From positions 1 through 64,000 of the forward strand of contig QJWJ01000430.1 in NCBI GenBank assembly GCA_003235365.1: a DNA stretch of 64,000 nt, written 5' to 3'. Of this stretch, positions 55,534 through 63,325 are shown piece after piece. The stretch is from Deltaproteobacteria bacterium. GTDB lineage: Bacteria; Myxococcota_A; Polyangia; Polyangiales; Polyangiaceae. The first letter of the stretch is position 1. Each line of letters begins with the position of its first letter. The translations under genes and the position numbers were made by a program. The notes under the pieces were generated by a model that was not told the DNA's origin, did no database searches, and saw only the letters and a program-made list of their open reading frames with translations.

Positions 55534-57108
55534 ATGAACGATCGAGTCACGTTCGAAGGGATGCGCTACCCGCAGCGCGAAGGAGAGAGCGCGCTCGACG
55601 CGCTGCTGCGAGGCGGAGCCGCCGCGCGCTTTTCGTGTCGCAAGGGCTCGTGCCACATCTGTACGCTACAAGTGACTGGCGGTGAAATCGAAAGCTCTGC
55701 CGCGCAGACCTTGAACGATGAGCAAGTGCGCGCTGGCCTGTTTCTTCCGTGTGTGAGCCGTGCCTGCGGCGAAGTGACCATCCAACGGCCGGACCCATCA
55801 GTGTGGGTTCAAAAGGCCCTCGTTCACGACAAGGAACGATTGTCCGAGCATGTCTACCGGTTGCAGCTGGAGCCGGGTCTCGATGTCACGTGGCAGGCGG
55901 GTCAATACGTCAACCTCGAAGGCCCCAACGGCGACTGGCGCAGCTACTCCATCGCTAGCGTGAGATTGAGCGACTACTTCCTCGAACTTCACGTGAGGCA
56001 CTTCGAAGGCGGCGTCGTTTCGAGCTGGATTGCCGACCAGCTGTCGGCTGGAGACGAGGTGAGGTTTCAGGGCCCATTCGGCTCGTGCACGTACACCAGC
56101 GAGGTCTCAGAGGCACCATTGCTGCTCATCGGTACGGGAACGGGCATCGCGCCCTTGGTCGGCGTGGCGAAGCAAGCCCTACACGCACGGCACCAAGCAC
56201 CGATTTGGATCTACCACGGAGTCAGACAGGCACCCGATCTCTACTTCCACGCTCAACTGACCGAGCTGGCCGCGCACCACCAGAACGTGCAATACGTCGG
56301 GTGTCTGTCGCAGGCGCAAGACGCTGGCTTCGAACACGGGTACGCGGCCGACATTGCCGTTCGACAGCACCCTGACCTGAGCGACGTGCGCGTCTATCTG
56401 GCGGGTAACCCCGAGGCCGTGCAGGCCGCCCGCGTCCAGGCCATCGGGGCAGGAGCTCGGCGAGCGTGGATCTTGGCGGACCCTTTCGTGGATGGTCGCC
56501 CGTACGAACCGCAGGACCGCGAACTGCTTGGAGGTGTCCAACCAGACCCCGAGATTTGGAGCGTACTCGGCGAGGGCAAGCTGCTGACGACCATTCTCAC
56601 GGCGTTTTACGGAGCGGTGTACGCCGATCCGAGACTCGAGCCCTTCTTCCACCGGGTCACCAAGGCCCGTGCAATTCAAAAGCAGTACGAATTTCTACGC
56701 GACGTCTTCACGGGCTCGAAAGACTACTTCGGCGCGCGCCCATTCAACGCCCACCACTGGATGATCATCTCGGACGAACTGTTCGACCATCGCGAGGATC
56801 TGTTCTTCGAACACGTACGTCTGGCAGGCGTACCCGAGCGTCTGATCCGGCGCTGGGCGGCATTTCACGAACTATTTCGACCAGCTATCGTCAAGAGCAC
56901 ACCTCGCGGATTGATCGTCGATGGCGTCGAAACCGTACTCGAAGGGTACACGGAAGAGACCCTCGACACCGGGTCGATCTGTGACGGTTGCGAGAGCGAA
57001 ATGGCAAGCGGCGCGACAGGTAGGATGCACAAGCGAACAGGTGAATTGTTCTGCGATGGCTGCGCGGCTCGTGCCGTCGGCGAGAGTTTGCTGCCACCCG
57101 GCATCTGA
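55534..57108 (+). CDS. Ferredoxin-FNR reductase-truncated haemoglobin-zinc ribbon fusion
   Basis: The 524-residue protein starts at ATG 55534 (GAGGGG upstream). Residues 1-85 are a plant-type 2Fe-2S ferredoxin (Cys35, Cys40, Cys43, Cys73). Residues about 90-325 are an FNR-type reductase with the FAD motif RSYS (136-139) and NAD(P)H motif GTGTGIAP (200-207). Residues about 340-455 are a truncated globin (LLTTILTAFYGAVYADPRLEPFF, likely proximal histidine 407 or 408 in NAHHWMIIS). The tail has CDGC (483-486) and CDGC (507-510), a zinc-ribbon pattern. Flavohaemoglobin has globin first and no ferredoxin; this order is reversed and adds a 2Fe-2S centre. NO dioxygenation or reduction is possible but unproven. 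Confidence 0.85.
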   Translation: MNDRVTFEGMRYPQREGESALDALLRGGAAARFSCRKGSCHICTLQVTGGEIESSAAQTLNDEQVRAGLFLPCVSRACGEVTIQRPDPSVWVQKALVHDKERLSEHVYRLQLEPGLDVTWQAGQYVNLEGPNGDWRSYSIASVRLSDYFLELHVRHFEGGVVSSWIADQLSAGDEVRFQGPFGSCTYTSEVSEAPLLLIGTGTGIAPLVGVAKQALHARHQAPIWIYHGVRQAPDLYFHAQLTELAAHHQNVQYVGCLSQAQDAGFEHGYAADIAVRQHPDLSDVRVYLAGNPEAVQAARVQAIGAGARRAWILADPFVDGRPYEPQDRELLGGVQPDPEIWSVLGEGKLLTTILTAFYGAVYADPRLEPFFHRVTKARAIQKQYEFLRDVFTGSKDYFGARPFNAHHWMIISDELFDHREDLFFEHVRLAGVPERLIRRWAAFHELFRPAIVKSTPRGLIVDGVETVLEGYTEETLDTGSICDGCESEMASGATGRMHKRTGELFCDGCAARAVGESLLPPGI

Positions 57109-57210
57109 TCGGCACGCGCCTCGTTCCCGGGTGACGGCAGTTCGAGCGTTTGTGCCGCCCGTTCTAATCCCAATGCCATCGTGACCGTATCAGTCAAACG
57201 GGAGGGTCGT

Positions 57211-57402
57211 ATGAATCAGAGCGAATGTCCGCCGCTTTGCCTAACCGCGATGGGGGTGAGCGTCATCGGGTTGTTTGCAGTGGGGCCATCAGTGCAAACC
57301 GTCGTGCTGTTCGTGGTGGGGATGCTGGCCGTCTATGCCGGTCACGTAGGACGCGTCGGCCGGCGCGCACTGCCAGTCTCCGTGCGCAGTCGGGCAAAGT
57401 AA
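57211..57402 (+). CDS. Small membrane protein of unknown function
   Basis: The start is set by GGAGG at 57201-57205 before ATG 57211; the frame is open upstream to 57181. The 63-residue product has one or two hydrophobic segments (AMGVSVIGLFAVGPSVQTVVLFVVGMLAVYAG) and a basic C-terminal tail. It lies 102 nt after the globin fusion and 34 nt before the next gene, and could be part of the same transcript. No family was recognised. Confidence 0.6.
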   Translation: MNQSECPPLCLTAMGVSVIGLFAVGPSVQTVVLFVVGMLAVYAGHVGRVGRRALPVSVRSRAK

Positions 57403-57436
57403 CGGCCGCCGGTCCCGGTCGTCGAAGGGGAATGTC

Positions 57437-58747
57437 ATGAACCGTTTCAGGCGCGTGGCGATGCGCGCGCAATCCGTGGGCCCGCGCGCGGGGCGTGCAG
57501 CAGATGACCCGGGTTGGTCGTTCGCCGCCATCATCAACGATTTCGCGACCACGAAGGACGAACAGGGTCGCCCGGTGTACGAGAACCGCGCGCCAGCGGT
57601 GGTCAAAGAGGGGATCCCAATGGTCATGCGCCGCTGTGGATACCCCGACGAGCGCAAAGGCAAGATGATGAACGTCTCCGCCCTGGCGCAGATTACCGGG
57701 TGCCTGGACGAGACTCTGGGCGACATCGCCGCGTTCCACGCCGCACTGCCGAACGAAGAGCCCACCTGGGCACGGTTCGCGATGGCCCTGTGCGACCAAC
57801 TCGGACAACCCGCCAGGCGCGTCCTCGAGGACCGCGACGAGGACCCGGTACTGCCGACCCGCATGTCGGTGGGCTACAAGGTCGCCGCTGGATACCTAGT
57901 ACCAACACGCGAAATACTCCTGCTCGAGTTCGACGGCGCAGCGCCTCCAGCCACCGTTCCAGCCCTGCTCGAGTACGTCAAACGGCGAACGTCACTGGTT
58001 GGGGCCCGAGAAGTCTGTGCCGCCCCGATGACTATGGTCACGCGCGTCAGCGAGGCCTTCATGATGGGGATGGGCGGGGCGTATGGCGAGGTCTCCCCGA
58101 CGAGAATGGCCATGGCTCAGACACTCTGCCGCCAGCTTCTGGTCGGCCTGTTGTGGAAGCGATTCGACTTGGTTTTCGAACGCAAGCTGTTGTTCGAGGA
58201 TTGCCCCGCGTCCGCTCTCAATCCACGAACGGCCCACATCTCGAAGCAGCTGATTCAACGCCGGGAAGAGCTCGCCGATTCGACATTTGCCGAACACCCG
58301 CGGGTTCCGAGTCTTTTCGACGCGGTACACGCATCGCGTTTGAACGAGGCGTTCTCCCGGGCTAGCCACCCCGACGTCCCATGGCCCGCGCTCGAAGACA
58401 TGGTGGCGGAGTTGGTGCGGCACCAGGACGGAGCCATCACTCTGCAACAGGACAACTGCACTGCGCTAGTTGGACAGCGGTTCTCCACTTACCTGCGCGC
58501 CTTTCGGGAATTCGTCGAGGTGTTCGAAGAACTGGAGCGAGGCCTCAGGCAGGAGCTCGGGTTCCCCATTGAGTCGGCGGTCGTGCGGGATCCCACGTTC
58601 TTTCCCGAACCCCGCGCGCTGCGCTGGTTGGAACTGATCACCGGTCATCGCCTACGAAACGGACATGGCGAGCATGCGAGCTGGGTCTTTCGCAACCAAC
58701 ACCGAACGATAACATTGCCGCCACTGCCGATGCTCACTCACGCGTGA
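57437..58747 (+). CDS. Unknown helical protein downstream of the globin fusion
   Basis: The 436-residue protein has GAAGGGGAATGTC before the ATG and no signal peptide. It is predicted by eye as mostly alpha-helical, with several conserved-looking stretches: ALAQITGCLDETLGDIAAF, the Met-rich SEAFMMGMGGAYGEVSPTRMAM and the acidic VFEELERGLRQELGF. It is neither a recognised enzyme nor a known regulator. It ends by overlapping the convergent phosphatase-fusion gene by 10 nt, so transcripts from the two directions would meet here. Function unknown. Confidence 0.65.
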   Translation: MNRFRRVAMRAQSVGPRAGRAADDPGWSFAAIINDFATTKDEQGRPVYENRAPAVVKEGIPMVMRRCGYPDERKGKMMNVSALAQITGCLDETLGDIAAFHAALPNEEPTWARFAMALCDQLGQPARRVLEDRDEDPVLPTRMSVGYKVAAGYLVPTREILLLEFDGAAPPATVPALLEYVKRRTSLVGAREVCAAPMTMVTRVSEAFMMGMGGAYGEVSPTRMAMAQTLCRQLLVGLLWKRFDLVFERKLLFEDCPASALNPRTAHISKQLIQRREELADSTFAEHPRVPSLFDAVHASRLNEAFSRASHPDVPWPALEDMVAELVRHQDGAITLQQDNCTALVGQRFSTYLRAFREFVEVFEELERGLRQELGFPIESAVVRDPTFFPEPRALRWLELITGHRLRNGHGEHASWVFRNQHRTITLPPLPMLTHA

Positions 58748-59796
58748 TCGTCACCAAACATCTCGAGGAACCTCATCTGGGTTTGACTCTGGATGTACCC
58801 CGGGTTGGCTTTTCGAACCTCTTCGACTGCCGAAGCAGCACTGTGGCCTTGCCAGATCAGAAACGCAGCGAGCACGGTACCCGTACGGCCCAACCCTGCG
58901 TCGCAGTGGACCGCAACGGCCGTTCCATTGCCGATCGATCGCTTGATACCGGCAAGCGTGCGGGTCAACTGAGCGGTACCGGGGATGCCCATGTCCTTGA
59001 TTGGTAGGTGACGCCCCTCGATACCGAAGCCCTTCAACGCGGCGGGCGCAACGGGCACCTCAGTCAGGGAGATGAGCACTTCAACTCCGTTTTGGGCGAT
59101 CGCCTCCAGATCCTCTTCGACGCTGCCCAGCAGCCCGGGGCGTCCCATACCGGCAAGGCGATTCGGTATGACCCACCGGAAGTGGCTCGGGAGCGAGGGG
59201 CGGCGGGCAGAAGGCCAGCAGTTGCCCAATTGCAGGAAGCGTCGAGAGAGCGCCGTGGGAGGGTCTTCGAAGAAGGCCTTGGCCGGCCCCGACGCCTCGA
59301 GCCGTCCAGCGCAAAACAGACGAATGTCGTCTGCCACCTCACGCGCGAAAGCAAGGTCGTGAGTCACGATGACGAAGGTCCGTTGACCATGCTGTTCGGC
59401 GAGCACGCCACTGAGCCGCCGCATCGCACGCTCGCTGATGCCACGGGTCGGCTCGTCCAATAGCAAGACGGAAGCGTCAGACTCCAGCGCGTCGAACAAG
59501 ACTCGCTCACGTTCGAGGCTCACTCCCGCGTCGCTTGGGCGATGTGCCTGGTGAATGATTCGCAGTTGAGGACATGCTCGTGTTTCAGTATCACGAAAGC
59601 GCCAGACACCGGCGCGCGACCACCCTGCGGGCATCGGTTCTCCCGCAAGTTGCCCCAACAGCGCGCTCTTTCCGGTCCCCGAAGGCCCCAGCACGACAGT
59701 CGTGCGGCGCTCGTCGATGGAGAAACTGAGCGCGTCGAACAGACTGCCTGTCGGAGTGTTGATACCACCATCATCAACTACGAATGCGCGGGACAT
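58738..59796 (-). CDS. ABC-type ATPase fused to dual-specificity-like phosphatase
   Basis: The 352-residue soluble protein joins two domains. Residues 1-185 form an ABC ATPase with Walker A GPSGTGKS (37-44), a Q in RIIHQ, Walker B VLLLDEP (110-116) and switch His146. The helical signature region is very short, and no LSGGQ is found where it should precede Walker B (only GVSLERERVLFDALES). Residues about 205-350 form a protein-tyrosine/dual-specificity phosphatase: GMGRPGLLGSVEEDLEAI, a possible acid Asp268 in IKDMGIPG, and the P-loop HCDAGLGRT (297-305) with catalytic Cys298 and Arg304. It is the last gene of the leftward signalling operon, 3 nt after the phosphoesterase gene. No permease is present. 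Confidence 0.8.
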   Translation of the reverse strand: MSRAFVVDDGGINTPTGSLFDALSFSIDERRTTVVLGPSGTGKSALLGQLAGEPMPAGWSRAGVWRFRDTETRACPQLRIIHQAHRPSDAGVSLERERVLFDALESDASVLLLDEPTRGISERAMRRLSGVLAEQHGQRTFVIVTHDLAFAREVADDIRLFCAGRLEASGPAKAFFEDPPTALSRRFLQLGNCWPSARRPSLPSHFRWVIPNRLAGMGRPGLLGSVEEDLEAIAQNGVEVLISLTEVPVAPAALKGFGIEGRHLPIKDMGIPGTAQLTRTLAGIKRSIGNGTAVAVHCDAGLGRTGTVLAAFLIWQGHSAASAVEEVRKANPGYIQSQTQMRFLEMFGDDHA

Positions 59797-59799
59797 CTC

Positions 59800-60546
59800 T
59801 CACGTACCTTTCGCCAATCGTTCACCGAGCTCCATCGGGAACCCGGCCTTCTCCAGCGACGCCTGTGTGCGTCGCACGTCGTACGGTATTCGGTGCAGTT
59901 GCACGGTGCGCGCCAATGTGTCGACGAGGGCGACACTCGATCGCGTGTCGCGATCGCGAGGCTGCCCAACCGACCCCGGATTGATAATCACCGAAGACGC
60001 TGACGCCGGCCATTCGACGAGCCCGCTCAGCGGACGTTCCTCAACCTTTCCGTCATCCAACCAGGCGACGTTGGGCCGGTGCGTGTGCCCGCACAACGCA
60101 ACTTGCGGCCAGGCACCATTCTGCGCCACCGCCGCGAGATTCGTCTCAATCATCGAACCCGTCACGTAACCGTAGTAGTGCTCCGGATTGAGGTAGCACC
60201 CATGTACGGCACAGAATTCGTCGCGGACTACGATGTTGTCCAGAGACGAAAGGTAGCCCAACTCGTCGCTCGTCAACGTCTCCTTGGTCCAGCGATGGGT
60301 GAATGTCACGCTGGCAGACGTCATGCCCGGGACCGAAACGCCAGCGACCGCGCGATCGTGATTACCGGCGACGACGTGCGCGCGATGGCGCCGAATCAGT
60401 TCGAGAACCGGACGAGGTTCGGCGTTGTAGCCAACGAGATCTCCCAGGCACAGCGCGTCGTCAACGGACAACGAGTCGATGAAGTCGAGCACCGACTCGC
60501 ACGCGGCGAGGTTTGCGTGAACGTCGCTGAATACCCCTATCCGCAT
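59800..60546 (-). CDS. Calcineurin-like metallophosphoesterase
   Basis: The 248-residue protein starts at ATG 60546 (the frame is open upstream to 60612). It has all five metal-binding motifs of the family: DVH (Asp8, His10), GDLVG (Asp36), GNHD (from Gly61), a VHG and a C-terminal CGHTH. It is YfcE/MJ0936-like in size, probably binding two Mn2+ or Fe2+ ions and cleaving phosphomono- or diesters of small molecules. The stop of the GTPase gene lies at 60548, 2 nt before this start, and the next gene starts 3 nt after its stop, so it sits in the middle of the operon. Target unknown. Confidence 0.9.
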   Translation of the reverse strand: MRIGVFSDVHANLAACESVLDFIDSLSVDDALCLGDLVGYNAEPRPVLELIRRHRAHVVAGNHDRAVAGVSVPGMTSASVTFTHRWTKETLTSDELGYLSSLDNIVVRDEFCAVHGCYLNPEHYYGYVTGSMIETNLAAVAQNGAWPQVALCGHTHRPNVAWLDDGKVEERPLSGLVEWPASASSVIINPGSVGQPRDRDTRSSVALVDTLARTVQLHRIPYDVRRTQASLEKAGFPMELGERLAKGT

Positions 60547-60547
60547 G

Positions 60548-62278
60548 TCAATCGAGGAGTATCCCTTCCACCGTCGAAAGCAGTCGACGCTTTGCCGCCG
60601 CCGCTTCATCACTTCTCGTCGACGCGTCGGCCAGCGAGGACGACAAGCCGATCCTATCGACGTCCTCCCTGGTCAATCCCTCGCGAAGGGCCTCCTCCAG
60701 GGTCGTCAAATAAGACTCGATAGCCGTCGGCCACCGGACGTACTCATCGATTCGTCGCAACAAGCTGTGCCCCATCGCCGGCAGGTTGCTCGACAGTGCA
60801 ATGTCGTCATCGATGTAGTAGACGCGTTCCCGCACGCAAGCGAAGTTGCTCGGATGCACGTCCAACGCGAGCTTGTTGCGCGCCGCCAACTGCATCGACT
60901 CCACTGCGACACGCGCGAACGCGGCGAGTGTATCCTCCAACTGCGCGATGTTCTCGGTATCGACGGCGAGCGTCATCCTCGAGCGGAGCGTGGCAACCCA
61001 CGGCGACACGGTCCAGAGCCAATGGTTTCCCGTACTGTCCTCGGTGAGCGTCAGCACCGTGTCTTTGACCAGGAGTCCGCCCAAGAGTATCTTTTTGCGG
61101 GCCAAAGTGAGCAGTTGCTCGCGCGCGAGTTCCACGTCGCCAAAGCGCCGTCGGCGCGAAGTCTTGAGGCACCACGGGCCGGCTTCCAAGATGCACGTAT
61201 CGGCACTTCCACTGCCGTCTTGCGTGCCCAACTGCCCCACCAGGTCAGTCCTCACGACAGCTTCGTCGATCGGGATCCGACGCAAGATCTCCCTACCCGT
61301 CGCGCTCGGCCAGATGTATCCGCTCGGAACGACGGCCGTGGGCAGAGGAGCCTCCCCGACGCCAGAACGCTTGTCCTCCACAGCGGGGTCCAAACGCTCG
61401 GCTCCCACGTCAGCATCGGAGGGCATCGCTGCACCGGACGGCGCGACCGCTCCAGCGGCGTCAGCAGGAGTAGTCTGCTCAACCGCATCCGACGAGGCGA
61501 CCTCCCCCGCTGCGTCAGAAGACGCGAGGGAATCGTCGGAGCGGACCTCCGCGACGGTGATCGTTTCGTCCACGCTCTTTCGCGCCCGATGTCTCTCGAG
61601 AACGAGGTCGACTCGGCTGACCTGTTGCGAGTGCTCCAAACCCTTGAGCTCGGTCAACAGGTCTTCTCCACTGACGGCAACCCCTTCGAGCGCTGGTAGT
61701 CCCGCCTCGAGGATGGTTCGCTGCACGCCCGAAGACGCCGTACGCACGGCGATCACCATCGTCTCACGGACTCCAATGCCGTTGTCGGCCTGAGCCCCGA
61801 TGCACGGAACCGCGTCGCTGAGACCCAACGCGATGCGCAGCTCCTTGGGGCTCAGCGCCCCGACGACGTCCTGCTTGTTCGCCTGGAGCACCAGCGGCAC
61901 GTCTGGCGCGTCCTCCCTCAAGACGGTGAGCAACGTCGCATTCTCGCGGAGGCTCTCCGGATTGCTATTGGCGACGAACACCACGACATCGGCCAACGAC
62001 AACAAATGACTCCGCCGCGCGCTGAGCGTCGCCTGCCCAGGCACGGTGATTAGATGGCACGACATCGCGTTGCCGGCGATCAAGCCCCCGTCGACCCGCA
62101 ACCAGTCGAGGAACAGCGTGCGACCGTTGACTCCCTCGGACGAGAGCAACTCGCTTCGGCGCCGAGGTGTGAACACTTCGGTCAGCTGTTGCAGATTCGT
62201 CGTCTTGCCCGCAAACGCAGGTCCGTCGTAGACGATTCTGATGACGAGCTTTCCAGTTATGCGGTCGAAGACTGCCAT
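60548..62278 (-). CDS. MglA-like small GTPase fused to a protein-kinase-like domain
   Basis: The 576-residue protein has GGAG 5 nt before its ATG. Residues 1-190 are a Ras-like MglA-type GTPase: P-loop GPAFAGKT (19-26), the effector-like GRTLFLDWLRVDGG, TVPGQ (78-82) and NKQD (134-137). An Ala/Asp/Ser-rich linker (about 240-320) leads to a second domain (about 355-545) with a kinase-like layout: WCLK with Lys372, a helix with Glu383 or Glu387, DVHPSN (473-478) resembling the catalytic loop, and YYIDDD (488-492) in the place of DFG. The kinase-like call is by eye; activity is uncertain. The two upstream genes are Roadblock regulators. Confidence 0.8.
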   Translation of the reverse strand: MAVFDRITGKLVIRIVYDGPAFAGKTTNLQQLTEVFTPRRRSELLSSEGVNGRTLFLDWLRVDGGLIAGNAMSCHLITVPGQATLSARRSHLLSLADVVVFVANSNPESLRENATLLTVLREDAPDVPLVLQANKQDVVGALSPKELRIALGLSDAVPCIGAQADNGIGVRETMVIAVRTASSGVQRTILEAGLPALEGVAVSGEDLLTELKGLEHSQQVSRVDLVLERHRARKSVDETITVAEVRSDDSLASSDAAGEVASSDAVEQTTPADAAGAVAPSGAAMPSDADVGAERLDPAVEDKRSGVGEAPLPTAVVPSGYIWPSATGREILRRIPIDEAVVRTDLVGQLGTQDGSGSADTCILEAGPWCLKTSRRRRFGDVELAREQLLTLARKKILLGGLLVKDTVLTLTEDSTGNHWLWTVSPWVATLRSRMTLAVDTENIAQLEDTLAAFARVAVESMQLAARNKLALDVHPSNFACVRERVYYIDDDIALSSNLPAMGHSLLRRIDEYVRWPTAIESYLTTLEEALREGLTREDVDRIGLSSSLADASTRSDEAAAAKRRLLSTVEGILLD

Positions 62279-62462
62279 GCGTACTCCACGGGTTGCACTA
62301 CGTCGGGCGCGCCCCGTGAATGGTCCCCCTCGTTGTCCGAATCAGTGAAGAAACGAAATGTCCTGACAATCAGATTCGAAGCTGGGCGTCCCGGCGAAGG
62401 CCCCCCATCGAGCCGGCTGATCTGCCATCTCGACGCCCTCACCGACGACACCCAATTCGCAA

Positions 62463-62873
62463 TCAGGCCGCTGCAGCCTTTTCGACTTGCTCGAGATTGG
62501 CCCGCGACTTGGAGAGCACCATTCCGAGGTTGGCGGAAATCCGGCAGACTACCGTCAGCACCATGTCCTCGTTGCGCTTGCAGCGTTGGAACACGTGAAT
62601 GAGGTTGTCGGACATGATGATGATCTCCTGAAAGAAGTGGTGACCATCATCTTTGACGCCACGGATCCTCTTGAACGTCTGCTCAATCGCGGAGACGTTG
62701 GGCCCCTGAAAAAGCTCACCTGTCGCAGCGGCAACCAAGTCGAGCACCTCTTGCGGGTGGCTATCAACCGTCTTCACGCCGAGAAGCATACCGGTTTTCA
62801 TATCCACGAAACCAACCGCAACACACTCCGGCACAGCCGATCGAACCACGGTCAACGCGTCATCTAGACTCAT
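62463..62873 (-). CDS. Roadblock/LC7-domain protein (second copy)
   Basis: The 136-residue protein is a single Roadblock/LC7 domain with the family features MKTGMLLGVKTV, DLVAAATGELFQGPNV and a C-terminal strand (LTVVCRISANLGMVL). MglB-like Roadblock proteins dimerise and act as GTPase-activating or localisation partners of MglA-type GTPases. It lies 44 nt after the first copy and 184 nt before the GTPase gene start, all leftward; AGGAAAGGA precedes the ATG. It is about a quarter identical by eye to the first copy, mainly in the central helix. Confidence 0.88.
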   Translation of the reverse strand: MSLDDALTVVRSAVPECVAVGFVDMKTGMLLGVKTVDSHPQEVLDLVAAATGELFQGPNVSAIEQTFKRIRGVKDDGHHFFQEIIIMSDNLIHVFQRCKRNEDMVLTVVCRISANLGMVLSKSRANLEQVEKAAAA

Positions 62874-62917
62874 GAGAAATCATCCTTTCCTGCTGAAATG
62901 TTTACCCAAGCACGCCA

Positions 62918-63325
62918 TCAAGGCACCAACGGCTCCAACTTCGGAATACTCGCTTTGACCTGAGCCCAACCCATTCCGATGTTGGTGGTCTTCTTGGTCA
63001 CGAGCATCATGACTGCCTTGCCGCCCTTGAGCGTCTTGGCGAAGTGGAAATTGTGCCGCGACGTGATGTGAATTTCGTCGAAGTAGTGCGCACCGTCTTC
63101 GGGGGTTCCGCGGTGAGCACGAACCATCTGTTCCACCCGGCCCACGTTCGGACCTCGAAACATGTCCATCGTCGCTGCGGCGACGACTTCGTTCAGCGTC
63201 TGCGTATACGACGCCGAGTTGTATATCCCCAAAAGCATCCCCGTATCGAGGTCGATGACCCCGCAAGCGATTGCACCATCTACGTTCTCCACGACCTCTC
63301 TGCATGTGTCGTCAATCTTACTCAT
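62918..63325 (-). CDS. Roadblock/LC7-domain protein (first copy)
   Basis: The 135-residue protein opens the leftward operon with GGAGG 9 nt before the ATG. It is a complete Roadblock/LC7 domain (LDTGMLLGIYNSA, EVVAAATMDMFRGPNVGRVEQM, then AVMMLVTKKTTNIGMGWAQVK). It shares the GMLLG and MFRGPNV/LFQGPNV landmarks with the second copy, so the pair probably arose by duplication. They may form a heterodimer regulating the MglA-like GTPase encoded downstream, but this is inferred from gene order. Confidence 0.88.
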   Translation of the reverse strand: MSKIDDTCREVVENVDGAIACGVIDLDTGMLLGIYNSASYTQTLNEVVAAATMDMFRGPNVGRVEQMVRAHRGTPEDGAHYFDEIHITSRHNFHFAKTLKGGKAVMMLVTKKTTNIGMGWAQVKASIPKLEPLVP

